Positions 60,301 to 64,000 of a DNA stretch of 64,000 bases are shown one piece after another. The position numbers were made by a program, and so were the translations under genes. The stretch covers positions 136,263,635 through 136,327,634 of the forward strand of contig NW_026262668.1 of the NCBI RefSeq assembly GCF_021869535.1, written 5' to 3'. Positions within the stretch are counted from its first letter, which is position 1; each line of letters starts with the position of its first letter. The DNA is from Mytilus californianus (lineage: Eukaryota; Mollusca; Bivalvia; Mytilida; Mytilidae). The notes under the pieces are model-generated. The model searched no databases, was not told the DNA's origin, and saw only the letters and a list, made by a program, of their open reading frames with translations.

Positions 60301-62527
60301 ACAGAATTGCGGATCTTCTTTTTAAAAAATGATCCTGTTTTTACTATAACCAGCCGACAGAATGGACATTTCCATAAACAACATAATAAAGATTTCCTTT
60401 ACAAAATTTAAAATCAATTATTGTTTCATAAAATTGTCAGTTATAAGTTTTCCTTTGATATGATTTTTAAATGTAAGATGTTGTTTGACTCACCAGGCCT
60501 CTATGATTACAAGCATTAATGGAAGCTCCATAACTAAGTAGTTCTGTAACCACAACATCCTGACCATTCAGACAGGCTATATGGAGTGCTGTGTTGCCAT
60601 GGATATTGACCGCATCATATTCTACACCCAGTTCTAATAACAGCTTGACCACACTGACTTGTCCACTGGCTGCTGCAGCATGTAAGGGTGTGTACATCTG
60701 GAATATAATAACAATCTTGACCATTAGATACTAAATGTTTATTAGGACAATACTAGATCTATTCTATAGAATAACTATCTTTATACTTAATGTTTATCAG
60801 GACAATAGTAGATCTATTCTATAGAATAACTATCTTTATACTTAATGTTTATCAGGACAATAGTAGATCTATTCTATAGAATAACTATCTTTATACTTAA
60901 TGTTTATCAGGACAATCAGGGGCAGATCCAGCCATTTTCAAAAGGGGGGTTCCCAACCCACAATAAAGGGGGTTCCAACTATAAGTCCCCATTCAAATGC
61001 ATTGATCGTAAAAAAAAAGGGGTTCCCGTATTCGATTCAATTTAAGCCCAATCAATGAACAGTTGATCCCTAAGATTAGCTGTGAAGTCAGATGTCAGAC
61101 TGCGTTGACATGTACAGTTTAAGACATTCAAATACTTACAGCTTTCCAAAGTTTTGGTCTTTTAATGGAATTTTTTTCAGTAACAAATTTTGTACACACA
61201 ACAATCATATCGTATGTCCCTTAAAGTTTCTTATGTTGAATAATATTGGATAAACACATTTTTTTTTGCAAAATCATGTCTTCTTAAATTCAAACCTTCA
61301 TAAAACAACAGAGGTGAACCTACATAAAACATACAGCAGAGAGGTGAACCCTCATAACCATACAACAGAGAGGTGAACCCTCATAAAACATACAACAGAG
61401 AGGTAAACCCTCATAAAACATACAGCAGAGAGGTGAAACCTCATAAAACGTACAACAGAGAGGTGAACCTACATAAAACAATACAGCTGAGAGGTGAACC
61501 CTCATAAAACATACAACAGAGAGGTGAAACCTCATTAACATACAACAGAGAGGTGAACCTACATAAAACACACAGCTGAGAGGTGAACCCTCATAAACAT
61601 ACAACAGAGAGGTGAACCCTCATAAAACATACAACAGAGAGGTCAACCTACATAAAACATACAGCTGAGAGGTGAACCCTCATAAATATACAAAAGAGAG
61701 GTGAACCTACATAAAACACACAGCTGAGAGCTGAACCCTCATAAAATATACGACAGAGAGGTGAACCTTCATACAACAAACAAAAGAGAGGTGAACCTTT
61801 TTAAATCACAGCAAAGAGAACTTTTGAAAAGTCTATATTTTATATCATAATAAAAACTGCTTCGCTGAGCGCAGCTGGATACGCCCGCAGAGGTCCAACC
61901 CTGAACAGTTGGGGCAAAAATGGACACAATATTCAAGCTTGATACAGGTCTGAATTTGGATTGTAATTAAATATTTGACATATTATAGGTTTCTGAACTT
62001 GAAATTGGTTATATGAATTGAATTTATATTCAATTAAAGATTTCTTGCTGTTGTGCAATACTCTGTGCTGTTGCGCAATACTTAGTAAATCTGTTCTGAC
62101 TATAAACAAATAAAGTTCAATTAATTCTCAATGTCATATTAGAAGTTTATGAAAATCAAAAGGGGGCTTACATAAAATCTAAAATTTATAAAAAACGAAA
62201 GGGAGCTCATGTCAATAGATATAAACAATTCACCAAAGTTTTATGCAAATTGGTTTAAGCGTTTTTGAGTTAATGTCCGACATGTTGACGACAGACAGAC
62301 AGAGGTATACCATAATACGTCCCGTAAACAGGCGTATAAAAAGTATGTCAATGATGAGTATAAAAAATTCAAACCTGTTTATCACGACAATTAAGTTCAG
62401 CGCCATGTTCCACCAGGATCTTCACAACTTCTACATGACCCATGTAAGCAGCCCAGTGTATTGCACGCCTATCTTTCTTATCAAAGGCATTAATGGTAGC
62501 ACCTTTCTCTAACAATAATTTTGTCAT
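36190..62527 (-). CDS. ANKRD28-like: Protein phosphatase 6 regulatory ankyrin repeat subunit-like (ANKRD28/44/52 family), 23 exons, 5' end outside window
   Basis: Multi-exon gene read right to left. All 23 exons have GT donors and AG acceptors, their phases join without a gap, and they sum to 2,637 nt (878 residues plus stop). About 24 ankyrin cores (variants of TPLHxAA) follow one another in the order known for vertebrate ANKRD28, which is about 1,050 residues, so roughly the first 150 residues lie beyond 64,000. Family hallmarks are [20 protein letters not shown] (exon 1), [10 protein letters not shown] (exon 2), [10 protein letters not shown] (exon 3), [12 protein letters not shown] (exon 5), [12 protein letters not shown] (exon 22) and the terminal SDSEFY (SDSETY in vertebrates). 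In vertebrates these proteins bind PP6 through its SAPS subunits and act as scaffolds in the cytoplasm. That role is carried over by homology. Which of the three paralogues it equals cannot be decided here; invertebrates often have one. Confidence 0.96.
36312..36736 (-). other. Intron 22
   Basis: 425 bp, AT-rich, nothing else seen. Confidence 0.85.
36737..36883 (-). CDS. ANKRD28-like: ANKRD28-like exon 22 (residues 790-839)
   Basis: 147 bp, phase 1 to 1, acceptor TTTCCAG, donor GTGAGA. Encodes [20 protein letters not shown], the last ankyrin-like unit, and then a Ser/Pro/Asn/Arg-rich non-repeat tail ([18 protein letters not shown]). Confidence 0.95.
37713..37763. repeat. Hairpin with 24-bp arms
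   Basis: GAGCATAGTTACATTTTTTA pairs with TAAGAATGTAACTATGCTC across a loop of a few bases. A half copy, GAGCATAGTTACATTCTTTA, stands alone near 37,308. Confidence 0.8.
38403..38590. repeat. 83-bp tandem duplication
   Basis: TTTCTATCAAGTATAGGTTT...TTTAAATCTATATTTCTAG occurs twice, 83 bp apart, with a third partial start. Confidence 0.85.
38969..39060 (-). CDS. ANKRD28-like: ANKRD28-like exon 21 (residues 759-790)
   Basis: 92 bp, phase 2 to 1, acceptor TTTTCAG, donor GTAAGA. Encodes [20 protein letters not shown] then [10 protein letters not shown]; the VLAVDENG end is shared with vertebrates. The preceding intron (39,061-44,047, about 5 kb) is the longest in the window. Confidence 0.95.
39230..39380 (+). 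repeat. Dispersed repeat 'GGCCCCTAATTCCT' family, copy 1
   Basis: Carries ACACAAGTTATTGTC, TGCTTGTTTTGGCCCCTAAT and TTGTGGTATTGAACCTT. Ends abruptly at 39,380. Confidence 0.8.
41427..41487. repeat. Perfect 17-bp inverted repeat, 27-nt loop
   Basis: CTGAGACTACTATAACA (41,427-41,443) and TGTTATAGTAGTCTCAG (41,471-41,487). Confidence 0.95.
42212..42300 (+). repeat. SINE-like fragment
   Basis: AAAGAGATGTGGTATGATTGCCAATGAGATAAC, then TATCCACCAGAGTCCAAATG. Same family as 10,090 and 21,851. Confidence 0.7.
43688..43970 (+). repeat. Dispersed repeat 'GGCCCCTAATTCCT' family, copy 2
   Basis: A longer copy of the 39,230 repeat, continuing past TTGTGGTATTGAACCTTCTG to GTCTTCGGACCAAGCCGATG and GACGATGTGATAGC. 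This end is a common molluscan repeat terminus. Confidence 0.8.
44048..44130 (-). CDS. ANKRD28-like: ANKRD28-like exon 20 (residues 732-759)
   Basis: 83 bp, phase 0 to 2, acceptor TTTTCAG, donor GTAAGT. Encodes [20 protein letters not shown] then LPNAEQK, matching the GHETSALLILEKI..NLINATN segment. Confidence 0.94.
44131..45889 (-). other. Intron 19 with a 62-bp tandem array
   Basis: Half of this intron is the array at 44,924-45,815. The remainder is AT-rich with no recognised feature. Confidence 0.8.
44924..45815. repeat. 62-bp tandem repeat, about 14 copies
   Basis: The unit is approximately ATATCTACATGGAGCCTATG, ATTCAAATGTATTCGTTCAG, GAGATAACAAGCTGTAATATTT. One copy is shortened (about 45,165-45,185) and one has an inserted TACATG. 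Copies on the right are the most alike. Confidence 0.93.
45890..46115 (-). CDS. ANKRD28-like: ANKRD28-like exon 19 (residues 656-731), acceptor part of a 63-bp tandem array
   Basis: 226 bp, phase 2 to 0, donor GTAAGT. Encodes [40 protein letters not shown] and [12 protein letters not shown], three cores. The last 18 bp of the upstream intron, the AG and the first 45 bp of the exon form one unit of a 63-bp array that repeats four more times upstream (to 46,386). Acceptors at 46,115, 46,178, 46,241, 46,304 and 46,367 all keep the frame. I take the nearest as the exon start because it gives the length seen in homologues. Confidence 0.94.
46072..46386. repeat. 63-bp tandem array of exon 19 start plus splice acceptor, five copies
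   Basis: Units start at 46,072, 46,135, 46,198, 46,261 and 46,324. Sense strand: an ATTATTTCTATTTGTTACAG acceptor, then 45 bp encoding R(S/N)PLHAAA(F/L)S(D/V)Q(C/Y)ES. The first unit is the 5' part of exon 19; the other four lie in intron 18. No unit contains a stop, so the frame stays open across all five. Confidence 0.95.
46387..46695 (-). other. Intron 18, unique part
   Basis: About 310 bp of AT-rich sequence; nothing further seen. Confidence 0.7.
46696..46779 (-). CDS. ANKRD28-like: ANKRD28-like exon 18 (residues 628-656)
   Basis: 84 bp, phase 2 to 2, acceptor TTTCCAG, donor GTAAGC. Encodes [20 protein letters not shown] then NCTDTKG, matching the vertebrate INDNEGAAEMLIDTLGASIVNATDSKGR segment. 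Confidence 0.95.
46780..47183 (-). other. Intron 17
   Basis: 404 bp, AT-rich, no other feature. Confidence 0.8.
47184..47271 (-). CDS. ANKRD28-like: ANKRD28-like exon 17 (residues 599-628)
   Basis: 88 bp, phase 1 to 2, acceptor TTTCCAG, donor GTAAGT. Encodes [20 protein letters not shown] then LFSPLHCA. The FSPLHCAV motif is diagnostic for this family. Confidence 0.95.
47272..47621 (-). other. Intron 16
   Basis: 350 bp, AT-rich, no other feature. Confidence 0.8.
47622..47688 (-). CDS. ANKRD28-like: ANKRD28-like exon 16 (residues 577-599)
   Basis: 67 bp, phase 0 to 1, acceptor ATTTTAG, donor GTAAGA. Encodes [20 protein letters not shown] then YN. Confidence 0.93.
47689..48121 (-). other. 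Intron 15
   Basis: 433 bp, no other feature. Confidence 0.8.
48122..48262 (-). CDS. ANKRD28-like: ANKRD28-like exon 15 (residues 530-576)
   Basis: 141 bp, phase 0 to 0, acceptor TTGACAG, donor GTAAGT. Encodes [20 protein letters not shown] and [20 protein letters not shown]. Confidence 0.96.
48263..49944 (-). other. Intron 14, mostly a dispersed repeat
   Basis: Dominated by the repeat at 48,430-49,635; the rest is AT-rich. Confidence 0.75.
48430..49635. repeat. Dispersed molluscan element with internal ~145-bp repeats
   Basis: Starts near AGAGTGCACACGCTGAAATG and ends with CTTTCTGCGACAAAAGTCGC, AGGCTTGATAAAAA, which includes a GCGACAAAAGTCGC stem. The motif CCATGAAAATGAGGTCAAGG recurs about seven times at intervals near 145 bp. 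No coding capacity. The structure suggests a non-autonomous transposon with a tandem-repeat core. Confidence 0.75.
49945..50062 (-). CDS. ANKRD28-like: ANKRD28-like exon 14 (residues 490-529)
   Basis: 118 bp, phase 2 to 0, acceptor TTTTCAG, donor GTAAAA. Encodes [20 protein letters not shown], then [14 protein letters not shown], matching the family's [18 protein letters not shown] when joined to exon 15. Confidence 0.94.
50063..50937 (-). other. Intron 13 with dispersed repeat
   Basis: Contains the repeat at 50,240-50,745; otherwise unremarkable. Confidence 0.75.
50240..50745. repeat. Dispersed repeat with internal duplication
   Basis: CTCTGCACAAAATCATCAGACCGGAACA and GATCTGTAACTTGTCATGATA recur two or three times about 175 bp apart. 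It ends with GACGGATGGATAGACAGACAGACAG and CCTAAAGTCCCCTTCGACTT, a frequent molluscan repeat terminus. Confidence 0.75.
50938..51025 (-). CDS. ANKRD28-like: ANKRD28-like exon 13 (residues 461-490)
   Basis: 88 bp, phase 1 to 2, acceptor GTTTTAG, donor GTAACA. Encodes [20 protein letters not shown] then IVDCTDSFE. Confidence 0.94.
51284..51409 (-). CDS. ANKRD28-like: ANKRD28-like exon 12 (residues 419-461)
   Basis: 126 bp, phase 1 to 1, acceptor GTTGTAG, donor GTAATG. Encodes [20 protein letters not shown], then [19 protein letters not shown]. The [10 protein letters not shown] stretch matches the family's VKDYILKRTP insertion. Confidence 0.95.
51430..52185. repeat. 37-bp tandem repeat, about 20 copies
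   Basis: TTTTACAGTAGAGCAATAAT plus GTCTTTATATCTCAAGG, period 37 bp, with variants TTAATATTTCAAGG and AGATCAATAATG. Confidence 0.95.
52300..52490 (+). repeat. SINE-like fragment
   Basis: GGCCGTTAGTTTTCTTGTAT, GTTGAAGGCAGTACAGTGACC and GTTGTCTCATTGGCAATCATACCACATC. Confidence 0.85.
53006..53081 (-). CDS. ANKRD28-like: ANKRD28-like exon 11 (residues 394-419)
   Basis: 76 bp, phase 0 to 1, acceptor TTTTCAG, donor GTTGGT. Encodes [20 protein letters not shown] then IRDYH. Confidence 0.92.
53082..53731 (-). other. Intron 10
   Basis: 650 bp, AT-rich, no feature recognised. Confidence 0.75.
53732..53797 (-). CDS. ANKRD28-like: ANKRD28-like exon 10 (residues 372-393)
   Basis: 66 bp, phase 0 to 0, acceptor ATTTCAG, donor GTAAGT. 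Encodes [20 protein letters not shown] then LA. This is the degenerate linker that in vertebrates holds the LMETSGTDML segment, and it is shorter here. Confidence 0.88.
53798..54147 (-). other. Intron 9
   Basis: 350 bp, AT-rich, no feature recognised. Confidence 0.75.
54148..54259 (-). CDS. ANKRD28-like: ANKRD28-like exon 9 (residues 334-371)
   Basis: 112 bp, phase 2 to 0, acceptor ATTACAG, donor GTAAGT. Encodes [20 protein letters not shown] then [17 protein letters not shown], equivalent to the family's NPGIRDKQGYNAVHYSAAYGH segment. Confidence 0.95.
54260..55089 (-). other. Intron 8
   Basis: Contains a short SINE-like 3' end (about 54,330-54,380, GTTGTCTCATTGGCAATCATACC) and a diverged, roughly 125-bp tandem repeat at about 54,540-54,900 (TCTGAGAT..AATCAAAGTCAATGAAG..TAGGTC). 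Confidence 0.7.
55090..55230 (-). CDS. ANKRD28-like: ANKRD28-like exon 8 (residues 287-334)
   Basis: 141 bp, phase 2 to 2, acceptor ATTTCAG, donor GTAAAT. Two repeats: [20 protein letters not shown] and [18 protein letters not shown], the latter matching the family's SDTDGK insertion. Confidence 0.95.
55231..55591 (-). other. Intron 7
   Basis: 361 bp, nothing else seen. Confidence 0.75.
55592..55660 (-). CDS. ANKRD28-like: ANKRD28-like exon 7 (residues 264-287)
   Basis: 69 bp, phase 2 to 2, acceptor TTTATAG, donor GTAAGC. Encodes [20 protein letters not shown] then EG and the first two bases of Arg. Confidence 0.93.
55661..56657 (-). other. Intron 6
   Basis: Contains a dispersed mussel repeat fragment at about 56,310-56,420 (TTGGTGGTGTTGCTTTC, CTTGGCCATGGTG) and the partial exon 6 copy at 56,591-56,655. 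Two 88-103-residue plus-strand frames cover the T-rich repeat and are not supported. Confidence 0.7.
56591..56655 (-). pseudogene. Partial tandem copy of exon 6 3' end
   Basis: 65 bp matching 56,658-56,722 with about five differences; offset 67 bp. It lies immediately downstream (sense) of the real donor. The copied donor reads GTGTAAAA in place of GGGTAAGT. Confidence 0.88.
56658..56810 (-). CDS. ANKRD28-like: ANKRD28-like exon 6 (residues 213-264)
   Basis: 153 bp, phase 2 to 2, acceptor TTGTTTAG, donor GTAAGT. Encodes [20 protein letters not shown] and [18 protein letters not shown]. Reading through the donor hits TAA at once. Partial copies of its 3' end (56,591-56,655) and 5' end (about 56,830-56,880) flank it. 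Confidence 0.95.
56830..56880 (-). pseudogene. Partial copy of exon 6 5' end
   Basis: AAGAAGCAACATGTACTAGT, AATATCCCTGTCGTACCTC parallels 56,770-56,808 (GAGCAGCAACATGTACTGGT, AACATCCCACTTGTACCACG), offset 72 bp. The acceptor equivalent is degraded. Confidence 0.75.
57418..57559. repeat. Long hairpin, 51-bp arms, in intron 5
   Basis: The left arm ATGGCAGCCATAGATTTGTT (57,418 on) and the right arm ending AACAAATCTATGGCTCCCAT (57,559) pair over 51 bp with three or four mismatches. Weaker pairing extends outward (GAAATATGTC / GAATATTTC). The loop is about 40 nt. Likely a MITE or recent inverted duplication. Confidence 0.93.
57604..57718 (-). CDS. ANKRD28-like: ANKRD28-like exon 5 (residues 175-213)
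   Basis: 115 bp, phase 1 to 2, acceptor TTTTCAG, donor GTTTGT. Encodes [20 protein letters not shown] followed by [18 protein letters not shown] long intronic hairpin (57,418-57,559) lies 44 bp downstream of its donor. Confidence 0.96.
57719..58163 (-). other. Intron 4
   Basis: 445 bp, AT-rich, no feature recognised. Confidence 0.75.
58164..58242 (-). CDS. ANKRD28-like: ANKRD28-like exon 4 (residues 149-175)
   Basis: 79 bp, phase 0 to 1, acceptor GTTGTAG, donor GTGAGA. Encodes [20 protein letters not shown] then QTLIEH. It is too short and lacks a start codon, so an open-frame scan would miss it. Confidence 0.94.
58243..60178 (-). other. Intron 3
   Basis: 1.9 kb, AT-rich. The short frames within it (65-68 residues) show no family resemblance. 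Confidence 0.7.
60179..60265 (-). CDS. ANKRD28-like: ANKRD28-like exon 3 (residues 120-148)
   Basis: 87 bp, phase 0 to 0, acceptor TATTTCAG, donor GTAGAT. Encodes [20 protein letters not shown] then TEGANARNQ. The STHGG..CLE signature is specific to this family among ankyrin proteins. Confidence 0.95.
60494..60697 (-). CDS. ANKRD28-like: ANKRD28-like exon 2 (residues 52-119)
   Basis: 204 bp, phase 0 to 0, acceptor ATTCCAG, donor GTGAGT. Carries [20 protein letters not shown] and [20 protein letters not shown], two complete ankyrin cores. Confidence 0.96.
60729..60916. repeat. 55-bp tandem repeat, 3.4 copies
   Basis: TTAATGTTTATCAGGACAAT, AGTAGATCTATTCTATAGAA, TAACTATCTTTATAC, nearly identical copies; includes the palindrome TTCTATAGAA. 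Confidence 0.95.
60918..61045 (+). repeat. Dispersed repeat 'GGGGCAGATCCAGCC' family
   Basis: GGGGCAGATCCAGCCATTTT, GGGGGGTTCCCAACCC and CCCCATTCAAATGCATTGATCG, a block I recall from many molluscan loci. Confidence 0.7.
61275..61810. repeat. 29-30-bp tandem repeat, about 18 copies
   Basis: The unit is approximately CATAAAACATACAACAGAGAGGTGAACCCT, with CAGCTGAG / CAACAGAG variants alternating. A 94-residue minus-strand frame is repeat-derived. Confidence 0.95.
61855..62100 (-). repeat. Fragment related to the end of the 27,545-29,222 element
   Basis: Contains GAGGTCCAACCCTGAACAGT and GGACACAATATTCAAGCTTGATACAGGTCTGAATTTGGATTG, the reverse complement of sequence at about 29,110-29,206. The terminus (TTCGCTGAGCGCAGCTGGATACGCCCGC) differs from the AACCGGAT end. 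Confidence 0.8.
62130..62345 (+). repeat. Dispersed repeat ending CCATAATACGTCCCGT
   Basis: Contains CACCAAAGTTTTATGCAAATTGG, GACGACAGACAGACAGAGGTATACC and ATAATACGTCCCGTAAACAGGCGTATAAAA, a frequent molluscan repeat terminus. Confidence 0.75.
62375..62527 (-). CDS. ANKRD28-like: ANKRD28-like exon 1 of window (residues 1-51)
   Basis: 153 bp, phase 0 to 0, acceptor TTTTTAG and donor GTTTGA. Encodes [20 protein letters not shown] followed by [13 protein letters not shown], two half repeats. The first codon is ATG, but it follows a splice acceptor and the family continues upstream, so it is not the translation start. No earlier exon is visible up to 64,000. Confidence 0.93.
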
Positions 62528-62739
62528 CTAAAAACATACAAAATCATTTTCAGAAATCATTGAAAACTTTGCAAGTATCATTTCATTAAAATAGGTAAAA
62601 TATAAAATAAAATGTGTTTATTTGTTGGACATACAGAGGAGTATAACTTCTGATTTGGGAGAAAAGGTGGAAATACTATTTAAATAAAGAAAGGTTCTTC
62701 CCAACATTGCACTTGCTTCGACCAATTTATAACCAAACT

Positions 62740-63665
62740 AGAGGCTCTTTAGAGCCTGTGTCGCTCACCATGGCTATTTTTAGGTAAAATCATTATAATG
62801 AAAGGGCGATAACTCTATAAAGAGTTAACTGACAATTTCAGTCATGGTGACATATTTGTAGATTTTGTCCTGCTGATCACTTTTGCATTTTAAACTTTCT
62901 ATCTTTCTTTATATCTATAATACTTTTCAAGATAATTATGATAGTAGGCAAAAACTAAAAAAAAATGCTAAAAAATGGGAAAAATCGTCATTAAAGTCAA
63001 TAACTTCAATAAGGAGTTGTCGAACGATTTCGGTCATGTTTGACTTATTTGTAGATCTTGTCTTGTTGATCATTTTGGCTGTTTAAAGTTTTCATCTATC
63101 TATTATAGTTTTTAAGATATTAGACAAAAACGAAAAAAAAACTGGTAAAAATCTTCATTAGAGAGTAATAACTCAAATAAGGAGTCGTCTATTTCAGTCA
63201 TTTTGACTTATTTGTAGATCTTGTCTTGATGATCACATTTCCAAATTAAAGATGATATCTATTATAGTTTTCAAATCAATCAGCAAAAATGAAAAAAAAT
63301 TGGTAAAATTTAATATTTATGAGCAATATGTCCTATAAGGGGTCATCTGACAGTTTGATGTAAATGGACAGCAGATAGATGTCAACAATCTGTACATTTC
63401 TGTTCCTGTCAGATTTTCTTTATTCAAAGCAGTTTTCAAGATAATAGACAAAACTTGCATTTAACCATAGCCATGTCGGCTATGTTTGTTTGAAAGCTGG
63501 GTCATCAGACACATTTTGTAAACTAGATACCCTTATAATGATTGTGGCCAAGTTTCATTAAATTTGGCCCTGTAGTTTCAGAGGAGAAGATTTTTGTAAA
63601 AGTTAACAATGACGGACGAGAAGTGATGAGGAAAGCTCACTTGGCCTTTCATCCAGGTGAGCTAA
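62740..63665. repeat. Dispersed molluscan repeat ending CCAGGTGAGCTAAAAA
   Basis: Begins near GAGGCTCTTTAGAGCCTGTGTCGCTCACC and ends GAAAGCTCACTTGGCC..CCAGGTGAGCTAAAAA, with short inverted ends (GAGCCTGTGTCGCTCACC / GGTGAGC). Internal blocks around TTGTAGATCTTGTCTTGTTGATCA recur three times at about 180 bp. Non-coding. Confidence 0.8.
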
Positions 63666-64000
63666 AAAATGAACAATTTCAAAAACATTTGTTGATTCTT
63701 TAAAAAAGAAAAAGATAAAAATTACCCACATCTTTTAGATATAAATCTATTAAAACAGAAGGGCTGTGAAGTAAGAAAACAATATATATAAAGTAATCTT
63801 TTAAAACAAAAATATCAATATTATCATTTATTTGAATACCTGTTATATGAAAAATAAAGGAAATCAATTAAGCAGGGTGATTAGTGATAATAAATTTCCT
63901 GCAAAGATAAACATATCAGACAATTTAATATGTAGTAAGCAGTGCTGAAAGCATACTTAACTGCTAAACAGATCAATGAATTAATTGCTGAATATAAGCT
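63666..64000. other. Window end, intronic
   Basis: AT-rich; no ankyrin-coding exon found. Presumably still in the intron upstream of exon 1. Confidence 0.6.

Larger units (their letters stand above)
60698..62374 (-). other. Intron 1, repeat-rich
   Basis: Almost entirely repeats: 55-bp (60,729-60,916), a dispersed element (60,918-61,045), a 29-30-bp array (61,275-61,810) and two further dispersed elements (61,855-62,100 and 62,130-62,345). Confidence 0.8.

Noticed and set aside
61320-61604. 94-residue minus-strand frame rich in Cys and Ser-Pro-Leu
   Set aside because: Generated by the 29-30-bp tandem repeat; no stable period in codons and no start context.
62519-62527. ATG at the start of window exon 1 as the gene's start codon
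   Set aside because: It directly follows a good acceptor (TTTTTAG), and the family has about 150 more residues upstream; the 5' exons must lie outside the window.
1-64000. tRNA, rRNA or other structured RNA genes
   Set aside because: I looked for cloverleaf-type and rRNA-like segments while reading and saw none; a dedicated scan would be needed to exclude them.

Overview
The window looks like a mussel-type (Mytilus-like bivalve) nuclear genome. It is AT-rich and intron-rich, and is packed with minisatellites, dispersed repeats and retroelement relics that I recognise as typical of marine mussels. No bacterial, phage or organellar genes are visible. The species call is inference, not proof.

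Region 1 (1-25.4 kb) is gene-poor and satellite-dominated. Three divergent 33-bp minisatellite families occur here. Family A lies at about 0.36-5.9 kb and, in the opposite orientation, at 20.2-24.5 kb. Family B lies at about 10.3-12.2 kb and family C at about 15.3-17.5 kb. All share a TTGTCT(A/G)T module and a GGTT..TAGATA module. The two family A arrays are flanked on their outer sides by inverted copies of the same sequence (1-410 and 24,440-24,787), so the first 24.8 kb is organised as a very large inverted repeat. A 1,429-bp TIR transposon (689-2117) sits in the left array, and a paralogous empty site survives at about 3.3 kb. Two decayed reverse transcriptase copies lie on the minus strand at 12.1-14.2 kb. 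A 60-bp TGATCA-rich satellite ends this region.

Region 2 (25.4-31.7 kb) holds a broken DIRS/Ngaro-type tyrosine-recombinase retrotransposon on the minus strand (Gag zinc knuckle, RT, RNase H, start of the recombinase). Its RT is split by a 1.68-kb element with AACCGGAT termini. Further dispersed mussel repeats and a 25-bp tandem repeat follow.

Region 3 (about 36.2-62.5 kb, minus strand) contains the one convincing host gene. It is a homologue of ANKRD28/ANKRD44/ANKRD52, the ankyrin-repeat regulatory subunits of protein phosphatase 6. I reconstructed 23 consecutive exons from their splice sites. They total 2,637 nt, with every phase compatible, and encode 878 residues plus a stop, including about 24 ankyrin repeat cores and the conserved acidic C-terminus. 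The 5' exons lie beyond the right edge of the window. The introns are full of tandem repeats, hairpins and dispersed elements. Two exons are caught up in local tandem duplication. The acceptor and first 45 bp of exon 19 (window numbering) are repeated five times as a 63-bp, frame-preserving unit. Exon 6 is flanked by partial copies of both its ends.

The 31.7-36.2 kb stretch is the 3' side of this gene (3'UTR and flank), and I see no other coding sequence there.
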